Source: Streptomyces wedmorensis (GTDB lineage: Bacteria > Actinomycetota > Actinomycetes > Streptomycetales > Streptomycetaceae). From it: a stretch of 44,878 nucleotides of DNA. Under the pieces are notes generated by a model. It did no database searches, was not told the DNA's origin, and was given only the letters and a program-made list of their open reading frames with translations. Positions 1 to 7,670 of this stretch are shown piece by piece. The translations under genes and the position numbers were made by a program. Location of the stretch: assembly GCF_000716445.1 (NCBI RefSeq), contig NZ_JNWK01000057.1:1-44878 (forward strand), written 5' to 3'. Every line of letters begins with the position of its first letter. Within the stretch, counting starts at the first letter, position 1.

Positions 1-197
1 ATCGGCTCCAGACCGCGCAGCTCGGTGTCGGCCCAGCCGGACTTCATGTTCTCGGCCAGCTCGTCGGAGACGCCCGGGTACAGGCCGTTCTTCCGCTGCC
101 GGACCGGCTCCCCGGATGAGGGCACACCGCTCTTCGGAACCGGAGGGAGAGCATTCTTCTGCATCTCGTCCGAGACGCGCGTGTGCGAGTGGGTCAT
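1..197 (-). CDS. pepP: Xaa-Pro aminopeptidase (aminopeptidase P), 5' part only
   Basis: This is the first 65 codons of a gene running off the left edge. The ATG at 197 follows a GGAAGG-type ribosome binding site. The reading frame holds RKNGLYPGVSDELAENMKSG and then WADTELRGLEPI, which I recognise as the conserved N-terminal stretch of actinobacterial aminopeptidase P. These are cytoplasmic metallopeptidases (creatinase fold) that remove an N-terminal residue preceding proline. The catalytic domain lies outside the window, so metal ligands cannot be checked. It is divergent from the MFS transporter gene, separated by about 310 bp, and is probably unrelated to the catabolic block. Confidence 0.75.
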   Translation of the reverse strand, partial: MTHSHTRVSDEMQKNALPPVPKSGVPSSGEPVRQRKNGLYPGVSDELAENMKSGWADTELRGLEP

Positions 198-264
198 GGA
201 GATCCTTCCATCCTTCATGAGCACGCCGCTTCCCTGTGAGCGCCGCTTCGGCCGCACACGATGT

Positions 265-308
265 CCCATGCCATGGGCTGCTCCGCTGTGCCACATGCAC
301 AGCGGAGC
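265..308. promoter_or_regulatory. Two inverted repeats in the pepP / transporter divergent region
   Basis: Between the divergent starts at 197 and 507 there is CCCAT-N3-ATGGG (265-277), then a perfect 12-bp inverted repeat, GCTCCGCTGTGC and its complement separated by 5 bases (280-308). Either could be an operator controlling one or both genes, for example for the nearby PucR regulator, or a hairpin. The rest of 198-506 shows no convincing gene. Confidence 0.45.
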
Positions 309-506
309 GCGGCGAGCGGTGCGCCGGGCACGACGCGTGGAAGCCCCGCGACTCCGGCGATCACCCGAAGGCAGGGATCGTCGTGATCGGGTCGGTCCTG
401 GGCGTTCGGCCCGGTCGCATGCGGCTCGCCTGTGCGCGGTGCACATGGCCGCCTCCCGGCTGCTTCCTAGAGTGCCGCCACCCCTCAGTCAGGAGGGACA
501 GGGCCG

Positions 507-1895
507 ATGATGAGGCATGGAGGGCAGTCGATGAGTGCCGTGCACGAGGCGAGACCAGGGGCAGTGGAGCAGGCGGGGGCGGCGCAGCCGCTTCCGGTCG
601 GGCATTGGTTCGAGGACATGCCGCTCCGGCGCGCGCACCTCCTCGCGGCGTTCGCGCTCTTCATGGCGTTCGTCATCGAGTCGTGGGAACAGCTGGCCCT
701 GGTCTACGTCTCCGGGGACCTCGGTACCGCCTTTGGTATCGGCGAGGGCCGGATCGGCTGGGCCCTGTCGGCGGTGGCGCTGGGGATGATCCCCGGCTGC
801 CTGGTCTGGGGACCCGTCTCCGACCGGATCGGCCGCCGCGGCGTGTGCCTGTGGTCGCTGGCCGCATACGGCGTCTTCGCCCTGGCCAGCGGGCTCTCGC
901 CGAGCTTCACCGTGCTCATGGTGACGAGGTTCCTGTCGGGCCTCGCCCTCGCGGGCATCTACACCGTCACGTTTCCCTATTTCCTGGAGCTGCTCCCGTC
1001 CCGGCTGCGGGGCCGGGCCGCCGTCTATCTGTCTATCGGATGGCCCGTCGGTGTGCTGCTTGCCGTGGGGGCCACGCAGCTTCTCGGTGGGCTGGGCTGG
1101 CACGTGGTCGCCCTCGCGAGCGGTCTCGCCGGGGTCTGGGTCATCGCGATCCGCGCCTGGGTGCCCGAGTCCCCGTACTGGCTGGCGGAACGCGGCCGCC
1201 ATGCCGAGGCAGCCGCCGTGCTGCGCCGGCTCGGAGCCGACGTGCCCGAGGGGACGGTCTTCGCCTCCGGCGGTGACGACTCGGGCGGGCAGCGGCGTTC
1301 GGGGCGGACGACCGACCTCTTCCGCGGTCGGCTGCTGCGCCTGACGCTCCTGATGCTCGTCGTGAACTTCAGCTTCAACTGGGGCTACTGGGGCCTGCAG
1401 ACCTGGCTGCCCACCCTTCTGCAGGACAAGGGGCTGAGCATGTCCGCCAGCCTCGGTTTCGTCGCCCTGAGCGCGGTGTGCATGATCCCCGGCTATGTGT
1501 CGGCGTCGCTGCTGACGGGCCGGTTCGGACGCAGGAAGGTCTTCCTGCCGTACGTCGCGCTGGCTGCCCTCTCCGGCGTGGCCTTCGCCTACGCGGACAC
1601 CCTCACCGAGATGTACGTCGCCAACTTCGCCCTGTCCTTCTTCTGCCTGGGGGCATGGGGCGTGTGGAACACCTGGAACGGCGAGTTCTACCCGACGTCG
1701 CTGCGAGCGACGGGATACGCGTGGGCCACGGCCGCGCAGCTGGGCGCCACCTCACTCGCCCCGTCCGTGGTCGGCTACCTCCTCGGCCGGGCAACGGGCT
1801 ACTCGTCGACGATCCTGTTCATCATGGCCTTCCTGGCCGTGGCCCTGCTGTGCGCGATGCCGCTGCCGGAGACCGAGGGCAAGGACCTGGAGTAG
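507..1895 (+). CDS. MFS transporter (metabolite/proton symporter type)
   Basis: This 462-residue integral membrane protein has about twelve hydrophobic segments. The MFS loop signature appears after helix 2 as SDRIGRRG and again in the second half as GRFGRRK, and the C-terminus ends in PETEGKDLE, typical of sugar/organic-acid porters. Two in-frame starts have good ribosome binding sites: ATG 507 (AGGAGGGA at 491-498) and ATG 531 (GGAGGG at 519-524, giving a start at MSAVHEA). The longer form is listed, but either could be right. It heads a rightward block with a hydantoinase-like gene, a DUF917 gene and a PucR regulator. I infer that it imports the substrate of that pathway. The exact substrate cannot be read from sequence. 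Confidence 0.88.
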   Translation: MMRHGGQSMSAVHEARPGAVEQAGAAQPLPVGHWFEDMPLRRAHLLAAFALFMAFVIESWEQLALVYVSGDLGTAFGIGEGRIGWALSAVALGMIPGCLVWGPVSDRIGRRGVCLWSLAAYGVFALASGLSPSFTVLMVTRFLSGLALAGIYTVTFPYFLELLPSRLRGRAAVYLSIGWPVGVLLAVGATQLLGGLGWHVVALASGLAGVWVIAIRAWVPESPYWLAERGRHAEAAAVLRRLGADVPEGTVFASGGDDSGGQRRSGRTTDLFRGRLLRLTLLMLVVNFSFNWGYWGLQTWLPTLLQDKGLSMSASLGFVALSAVCMIPGYVSASLLTGRFGRRKVFLPYVALAALSGVAFAYADTLTEMYVANFALSFFCLGAWGVWNTWNGEFYPTSLRATGYAWATAAQLGATSLAPSVVGYLLGRATGYSSTILFIMAFLAVALLCAMPLPETEGKDLE

Positions 1896-1900
1896 TGCGA

Positions 1901-1943
1901 GACGTCCAGGGCCCGCTGCGTGGATCGGTGGGTCCTGGACGTC
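1901..1943 (+). terminator. Stem-loop between the transporter and the hydantoinase-like gene
   Basis: GACGTCCAGGGCCC (1901-1914) pairs with GGGTCCTGGACGTC (1930-1943) through 14 bp with one G-U pair and a 15-base loop. It starts six bases after the transporter stop codon and ends 17 bases before the next start. There is no U-tract. It may be a partial terminator, an mRNA 3' stabiliser or an attenuator that lowers expression of the downstream genes. Confidence 0.55.
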
Positions 1944-1960
1944 GGTGGAAGGATGGTGGC

Positions 1961-3304
1961 GTGAGACTTGCCATCGACCTGGGGCGGGCCACCTGCGTGG
2001 CGGTTCTCGTCGACCGCGACGGGCGGACCGTGGCGGAGGCTGTCGTGGACAGCAGGCCCGGGGTGGCGGAGTCGGTACGGGGCGTCCTCGCGGAGCTGGG
2101 CCCCCTCGCCCCGGCGGCGGAGTCGGTCGTCCTCGTCACCGATCTCGCCCGGCGGTCCCCCCGTCCGCGGCGGGTCGCCCTGTTGCGCATCGCGCCCACC
2201 AGTCACCCGGCCCTCGCCCCGCTCGCCGACTGGCCCGCGTCGGCACGGGCCGCCGTCGACGCGCTGACCGCCCAAGTCCCCGGGGGCGCCACGCTGACCG
2301 GACGGCCGCCGGCGCCCCTGGACAGGGACGCTGTCGCCGCCTTCGCACGGCGCGCCCGGGAAGCGGAGATCTCGGCTTTCGCCGTCTGCGCGGCCGGGGC
2401 GCCCGCGGAGCCAGGGCCCGAGCTGGACGCCGCGGCCGCCCTCGCCGACACCGTGCCGGGCGCTGCCATCAGCCTCTCGCACGAGATCGGCTCCGTGGGC
2501 CTGCGGGAACGCGAGAACGCCACGGTCGTCAACGCGGCACTCGGCGGCTGGGCTACGGAGCTGGCCGTCGAGGCCACCCGGGCACTGCGCTCGGCCGGGC
2601 TGACGGCGCCCTTGTACTTCGCCAGGGACGACGGGGGTCTGATCTCCGCCGAATACTTCCGGCGCCATCCGGTGATCGCCACCGCTCCCGCCACGACCTG
2701 CGCCGCCCGTGGGGCCGCCGCCCGCGCGGGCGTCGCCGACGCGGTCGTGGTCGACGCCGGCGCCCGCTCAGTCCGCTGTCTCACCCTCGGTGACGGCCAC
2801 CCGGAGCGCTCCGTGCGGCCCGGGCAAGGCCCGCTGGGCGTTCCCGTGCACCTCGGGTCCCCGGTGATCCATGAGGTGGGGCCGGGTGTCCGTGACACGC
2901 TGCCGGCCGACCCGAACGCCATCGCCCGCATCGCCGCGCGGCAGCTGGAGCGCGTCGCGGGTGCCGTACTCCTGCATACCGGCGGGGGAGCGGGTGACAT
3001 GGGGGCCCCGCCCGCCGCAGCCGAAGTGCGCGCTCGGCTGACCGACGCCGCCCGGTTCGCCGCCACCTCGGTGTGCCGTATCGCGTCCGAGCGGCTCGTC
3101 ACGGCGGCCGGACGCGCAGAGTTCGAACTGATGCTCGCCACGGCATGCGACCGTGCCCTGTCCCGCGTGGTGGCTGCGGGCGCGGCTCCCGCCACGGCCC
3201 GCATCGAGAGCGTCAGCCACGCGCCGGTGGCCTACCTGCCGGCCGGAGTGCACCGCGTGACGGTGCACGCGGTGGGGCAGCCGGCAGCGGGAGTGCCCGC
3301 ATGA
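1961..3304 (+). CDS. Short, degenerate hydantoinase/oxoprolinase-family protein
   Basis: This protein has 447 residues from GTG 1961, which is preceded by GGAAGG at about eight bases. The N-terminus LAIDLGRATCVAVLVDRDG matches the first phosphate-loop region of the hydantoinase A (ASKHA) fold, where active members have DIGGTFTD. The second signature, normally DxGGTSxDV, is VVDAGARSVRCL here. Hydantoinase A proteins are usually near 700 residues, and the true HyuA in this window has 682. Losing the Gly-Gly-Thr motifs suggests loss or change of ATP binding, so a scaffold or regulatory subunit is plausible. The stop overlaps the DUF917 start (ATGA), so the two are translationally coupled. Family assignment is fairly firm; function is inference. 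Confidence 0.75.
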   Translation: MRLAIDLGRATCVAVLVDRDGRTVAEAVVDSRPGVAESVRGVLAELGPLAPAAESVVLVTDLARRSPRPRRVALLRIAPTSHPALAPLADWPASARAAVDALTAQVPGGATLTGRPPAPLDRDAVAAFARRAREAEISAFAVCAAGAPAEPGPELDAAAALADTVPGAAISLSHEIGSVGLRERENATVVNAALGGWATELAVEATRALRSAGLTAPLYFARDDGGLISAEYFRRHPVIATAPATTCAARGAAARAGVADAVVVDAGARSVRCLTLGDGHPERSVRPGQGPLGVPVHLGSPVIHEVGPGVRDTLPADPNAIARIAARQLERVAGAVLLHTGGGAGDMGAPPAAAEVRARLTDAARFAATSVCRIASERLVTAAGRAEFELMLATACDRALSRVVAAGAAPATARIESVSHAPVAYLPAGVHRVTVHAVGQPAAGVPA

Positions 3305-4422
3305 ACGTCGCCCGGCCAGAGGCTCCCTCGCTGCCGATGCTGACCAGCACTGATCTGGGGCGGCTGGCGGTGGGGGCACGGGTGCTCGCCGCAGGCACGG
3401 AGGAATCCGCCTACCGAGTCGCCCTGGACTGGGCGGGCGCCGAACTCGCCGCACACGGTCCGGTGCCACTGCTGCCGCCCGAGCGGCTCGGCGGGGTCGG
3501 ACTGTGTGTCTGCGTGACGCTGGTCGGCGCCTCGGCAGCCCTCGCCGAGCACCTCCCCACGGGCGTGGAGCCGCTCAAGGCCGTCGCCGCGGTCGAACGC
3601 GTCGTCGGGCGTCCCGTGGAGGCGGTCGTGGCCCTCAACACCGCCGCCGAGAACGCCCTGATCGCCCTGGCGACGGCCGCCCGGTGTCGGCTCCCACTCG
3701 TCGACGGGGACGGCTGCGGGCGCGTACTGCCCCTGCTGGAGCAGACCGTCTTCACCCTCGCGGGGGTGGCCCCGGCCCCGCTCGCCCTCGCCACCTGCGA
3801 CGGGGACGTGATCACGATCGAGTCGGCGGGGAGTCGCGTGGAGGAACTGGTACGCCCTCTGGTGCTGGCCGTCGGCGGCTGGGCCGTTGCCGCCGCCTAC
3901 CCCATGGACGGCACCGCCCTGGCCGGCTGCCTGGTGCCGTCCACCGTCAGCCGTGCCCTCGCGGCGGGCTCGGCGACCGAGCGTGAGCGGTTCGCACCGT
4001 GGCGGCCGAAGAGGCTGTGCCGAGGCCGGATCACCGCCGTGGAGCAGGCTCCGGACACCATGCACGACGAGGGATCCGGCGCGGCCCGCGGCTTCCTGGA
4101 CGCCGCCGCACTGCCCTCCCGGCCGACCAGTGTGGTGATCTCCGAGGCCGAGGGGCTGCGTCGCCGGTTCCGACTGGAGGCCCACAACGAGGTGCTCCTG
4201 GCCCTCGGTGACGGCGCCGTCGTGGCCGCGGCTCCCGACCAGATCCTCATCCTGTCCGCCGCGGACGGAAGCGTCGTGGACGTCGAGCGTGCGGTCCCCG
4301 GAGCAGAGGTCGAGGTGGTCGTCATCGAGGCGGCGCCGCCCTGGCACACGCGTGACGGCCGGGCCTTGGCCCGGATGGGCGTACCGGCGCTGATGGAGCG
4401 GAACGGAGGTGGCCCATGGTGA
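3301..4422 (+). CDS. DUF917 family protein
   Basis: This 373-residue protein starts with an ATG that overlaps the upstream stop. The central stretch RLPLVDGDGCGRVLPLLEQT, preceded by a segment on EHLPTGVEP and NTAAENALIALATAA, corresponds to the conserved core of DUF917 proteins, which repeatedly occur beside hydantoinases. No enzymatic activity has been firmly assigned to the family as far as I know. The gene overlaps the next start by seven bases (ATGGTGA), so the three genes from 1961 onward are tightly coupled. A role as accessory protein or extra hydrolytic subunit for the same substrate is inferred from position only. Confidence 0.78.
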   Translation: MNVARPEAPSLPMLTSTDLGRLAVGARVLAAGTEESAYRVALDWAGAELAAHGPVPLLPPERLGGVGLCVCVTLVGASAALAEHLPTGVEPLKAVAAVERVVGRPVEAVVALNTAAENALIALATAARCRLPLVDGDGCGRVLPLLEQTVFTLAGVAPAPLALATCDGDVITIESAGSRVEELVRPLVLAVGGWAVAAAYPMDGTALAGCLVPSTVSRALAAGSATERERFAPWRPKRLCRGRITAVEQAPDTMHDEGSGAARGFLDAAALPSRPTSVVISEAEGLRRRFRLEAHNEVLLALGDGAVVAAAPDQILILSAADGSVVDVERAVPGAEVEVVVIEAAPPWHTRDGRALARMGVPALMERNGGGPW

Positions 4423-6002
4423 GGGAACCGGTTGCCGCGGACCGCTACCTGACCCTCGCCGAGCTCGTCCAGCACGGGCCTCTCGCCGGTGTCACCGTGT
4501 ACGGGCCGGCCGATCGCGCGGTCGACGTGCGGGCCGTACGCATCGCCGACCACCTCGACGCGCTGGACGAGCTGCAGCCGCACACCGCCGTCGTCCTGAC
4601 CAGCCTCGCCGCGTCGGCGGCGTGGACCATCGAGATGGCCCTGCGCAAGGCGTGGGAGCACGCCGCGGCCTGCGTGGTCGTCGCTCGAGGCGCTGGCAAC
4701 GCGGAATCCGCCGCGGATCTGGCCGAGCGGCTCGGTGTGCCGCTGCTCGTGGTGGCGGGCAGTGCCCTGGACGCCGCCGTGCGGATCGCCTCGGCCGTGG
4801 CCCAGCCCGAGGCGGGCCGCACGGCACTGCTGGCGACGGCGGCCCGGCGCATCACCGCGGCCGGACCGCGCCCGGTGCGCATCGTCTCGGCCCTGCACGC
4901 AGTGCTGCCGTCGACCGATGTCGCGCTCGTCGCGCCGTCCGGCGAGGTGATCGCGGGCCGGTCCGCCGCGCTCGACACGCCCGTCGGCGCGGTGGGCGTG
5001 CGGGTGGAGGTACCCGACCCTGAAGGCGGTCCGCTCGCCGTGCTGGCCGCGTCTTCCCGGTCCCGCGTCGCGGGCTGGGAGTCGACGGTCCGAGAGGTTC
5101 TGGGGCTGGCCGTCGCTCCGCTGACGGCCTGGGCGGCGCGGGAGCGCCTGACCTCGGAGCGCCTGGGCCTGCACGCGTCGGGACTCCTCGTGGAGCTCGT
5201 GGACCGGGGAGGGGCCGCGCCGACGCCACAGGACCATGAGCAAGGCCAGGATCAGGGCCGGCACTCGGCCCAGGAGCAGGAGCCGGGACCGGCCGAAGAG
5301 CGCGACCCGCTGCTCGTGCAGGCCGTGGCGCTGGGCTGGCCCGTGCGCGGTCCCTTCGTGGTGTATGTCGTACGGTCCGCAGAACAGGACCGCGGCGGCG
5401 CGCTGCTGGCCTCCTGGTGGAGCCGGACGGGCCCGGGCGGGCCGCTCGTGGCCTACGAAGGGTGCTGGGTGGCCTGGGAGCAGCAGGATGACCTGCCGCC
5501 GGCGCGGGACCCCCTCGCCCGTGCCGGCGACAAGTTGCGGGCCGCGCTGGTCCATCCGTCCCTGCTGGTGCCGCTGGCCGGGGCGGTGGCCGGTCCGGCC
5601 ACGGACCTCGCGGGCCTCGGGCCGGTGTTCGCCGACGCGGTGGCCGCCGTGAGCGTCACGCGACCCGGCACGGTCGTGCGGGCCGACCGGACGGGCCCGG
5701 AGCAGCTCCTGGCCGCTGTGCCGCGTGACGTGCTGCGCGGCCCGGCCGAGTCACTGCTCGCCGCGCTGCTGGAGGCCGACAGGGACGGCAGTCTGCTGCG
5801 CACCCTCGCCGTGGTCCTCGACGTCGCCACCCCGTCGGCGGCCGCGGCCAGGCTGGGGGTGCACCGCAATACGGTCACCGCCCGCGTGGAGCGGCTGCGG
5901 GCCCTCGGCTGCGACCCCGAGGACCCGAGCCTGAGGCTGGCCCTGCACCTGGCCTGCCGCGTTCTGCTCGACGATCCTTCTGGCGGACCGTCAACGAGCT
6001 GA
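4416..6002 (+). CDS. PucR-family transcriptional regulator
   Basis: This 528-residue protein starts at ATG 4416 after GGAGGT. An N-terminal PucR-type domain begins at LTLAELVQHGPLAGVTVYG. The C-terminus carries the PucR helix-turn-helix, with VATPSAAAARLGVHRNTVTA and RVERLRALGCDPEDPSLRL. PucR regulators control purine, allantoin and hydantoin catabolism in many Gram-positive bacteria. Around residues 272-295 there is a hydrophilic Gln/Glu-rich linker absent from a typical PucR core. Coupling to DUF917 and convergence with hyuB (12-bp overlap of 3' ends) make it the likely regulator of this locus. The ligand is unknown. Confidence 0.9.
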   Translation: MVREPVAADRYLTLAELVQHGPLAGVTVYGPADRAVDVRAVRIADHLDALDELQPHTAVVLTSLAASAAWTIEMALRKAWEHAAACVVVARGAGNAESAADLAERLGVPLLVVAGSALDAAVRIASAVAQPEAGRTALLATAARRITAAGPRPVRIVSALHAVLPSTDVALVAPSGEVIAGRSAALDTPVGAVGVRVEVPDPEGGPLAVLAASSRSRVAGWESTVREVLGLAVAPLTAWAARERLTSERLGLHASGLLVELVDRGGAAPTPQDHEQGQDQGRHSAQEQEPGPAEERDPLLVQAVALGWPVRGPFVVYVVRSAEQDRGGALLASWWSRTGPGGPLVAYEGCWVAWEQQDDLPPARDPLARAGDKLRAALVHPSLLVPLAGAVAGPATDLAGLGPVFADAVAAVSVTRPGTVVRADRTGPEQLLAAVPRDVLRGPAESLLAALLEADRDGSLLRTLAVVLDVATPSAAAARLGVHRNTVTARVERLRALGCDPEDPSLRLALHLACRVLLDDPSGGPSTS

Positions 6003-7670
6003 CAGGTAGTCGGCCTCTGCCCGTACCGCGCTGAGCAGCCCCTGACGGATGTCATCGGCGACCGCTTCGACCGTGCGCTCCGACGCCGGACCGAAGCCGC
6101 CGCCCCCGCCGCTCTCGCAGCGCAGCACATCGCCTTCCCGAACCGGGAGGGCATTGGTCTTCAGCAGGGAACGCTCGTCGCCCCGGCCGGGGTTGAGCGT
6201 GACCCTGGGCGGGGCGCCCGCCTCGCCGCCGAAGAGGCCCCATGCCGGGGTCACCGACCGTTCCCACCACAGCGACAGGTCCTGGTCCGCGGTGAACCGG
6301 TACTGGCGTACGACGCCGTTGCCACCACGAGTGCGGCCCGCTCCCGCCGAGTCGACGCGGACGGCGTACTCCTCCACCCGCACCGGGAAGAGTGTCTCCA
6401 GGACCTCGACCGGCATGTCGCGCAGGGAGCCGTTGACGTTGTTGATCAGGCACGTCTCGCCGTCGCCGGTCTGCCAGGCGCCCCAGCCGCCGACGGTGGC
6501 CTCCTGGGAGACGAACAGCTTGTCGGTGCGCGGGTCGACCCCGGTGAACTGCACGATCATCGAGTCGCCGTACGAGGCCGCCGCCGCCTTCTCCGGCAGC
6601 GCGGGCGCGAGGGCCCTGACCACCAGGTCGATGACGAGGCCCAGGTGCGAGTAGTAGTACTGGCACGCCGCCGGCTCCACCGCGGCGAGCATCGAACCCG
6701 GCCGGGTAAGGACGTCGAGTGGCTTGAACGAGCCGCCGTTCAGCGGGACCTCGCCGCTGACCAGCAGCTTGTAACCGACCCGGCAGGCGGCGACGGTCTG
6801 TGCGGCGCCGCAGTTGACCGGCCCGGTGGCCTGGTCGGCGCAGTCGGTGACGTCCATGGTCATTCGGTCGCCGTCCACAGTGACCCGGACGGTGACATGC
6901 AGGGGCGTGCCGAGGTCGATGCCGTCGTTGTCGAGCTGCCCCGTGGCCTCGTACACGCCGTCCGGGATCGCGGCGATCTGCTCGCGCTCCAGGCGCTCGG
7001 TCTGCTCGAAGATCGCGTCACGCGCTGCCAGCAGGGTGTCCGTGCCCCAGCGCTCCACGATCTCCCCCAGGCGTCGGCCGCCGGTGAGCGCACAGGCGAC
7101 CTGGGCGCGCATGTCGCCGAGCGTGGGCTGCGGGAAGCGGACCTGCCGGGCGATCAGATCCTGCGTCAGCACGCAGGGCACGCCGCGCTCGTAGATCTTC
7201 AACGGCCCCATGCGCAGGCCCTCTTGGTAGATCGTCGTGGAGTCCATGGACCCGCCGGGGTCCTTCGACCCCATGTCGATCCAGTGCGCCCGGGACGCCG
7301 CGAAGCCGACCAGCTCGCCGCCGACGTGGATGGGCGCGTAGACGGTGACGTCGTTGAGGTGGGTGCCGCCGATGTAGGAGTCGTTGAGCACCCAGACATC
7401 GCCCTCCTGCCACACCTCCCGGCCGTACATGCGCTCCGTCGCGCGCGTGCACTCCTCCAGGTTGCCGAGGAAGATCGGCAGTCCGGACGACTGGCCCAGC
7501 ACGTGGTGATCCCGGTCGAGGAGCGCGACCGCGCAGTCCTTGGCCTCGTAGATCGTGGGTGTGTAGGCCGACCTGATCAGAGTCGTGTTCATGTCCTCGG
7601 CGGCCTGGAGCAGGGCGCAGCGGATGATCTCGGTGGTGACCGGATCGATCACGGGGGTAGGGGCGTTCAC
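5991..7670 (-). CDS. hyuB: Hydantoinase B / oxoprolinase subunit
   Basis: This protein has 559 residues from GTG 7670, whose start overlaps the hyuA stop (GTGA). Recognisable HyuB features include VTTEIIRCALLQAAEDMNTT, LIRSAYTPTIYEAKDCAVAL, then GDVWVLNDSYIGGTHLNDVT and the Gly-rich C-terminal RCESGGGGGFG. HyuB pairs with HyuA in ATP-dependent opening of hydantoins, oxoproline and related lactams; the acetone carboxylase subunits belong to the same superfamily. The length matches the family. Its 3' end overlaps that of the pucR-type gene by 12 bp on the other strand, so the two operons face each other with no terminator between them. Confidence 0.92.
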   Translation of the reverse strand: MNAPTPVIDPVTTEIIRCALLQAAEDMNTTLIRSAYTPTIYEAKDCAVALLDRDHHVLGQSSGLPIFLGNLEECTRATERMYGREVWQEGDVWVLNDSYIGGTHLNDVTVYAPIHVGGELVGFAASRAHWIDMGSKDPGGSMDSTTIYQEGLRMGPLKIYERGVPCVLTQDLIARQVRFPQPTLGDMRAQVACALTGGRRLGEIVERWGTDTLLAARDAIFEQTERLEREQIAAIPDGVYEATGQLDNDGIDLGTPLHVTVRVTVDGDRMTMDVTDCADQATGPVNCGAAQTVAACRVGYKLLVSGEVPLNGGSFKPLDVLTRPGSMLAAVEPAACQYYYSHLGLVIDLVVRALAPALPEKAAAASYGDSMIVQFTGVDPRTDKLFVSQEATVGGWGAWQTGDGETCLINNVNGSLRDMPVEVLETLFPVRVEEYAVRVDSAGAGRTRGGNGVVRQYRFTADQDLSLWWERSVTPAWGLFGGEAGAPPRVTLNPGRGDERSLLKTNALPVREGDVLRCESGGGGGFGPASERTVEAVADDIRQGLLSAVRAEADYLSAR

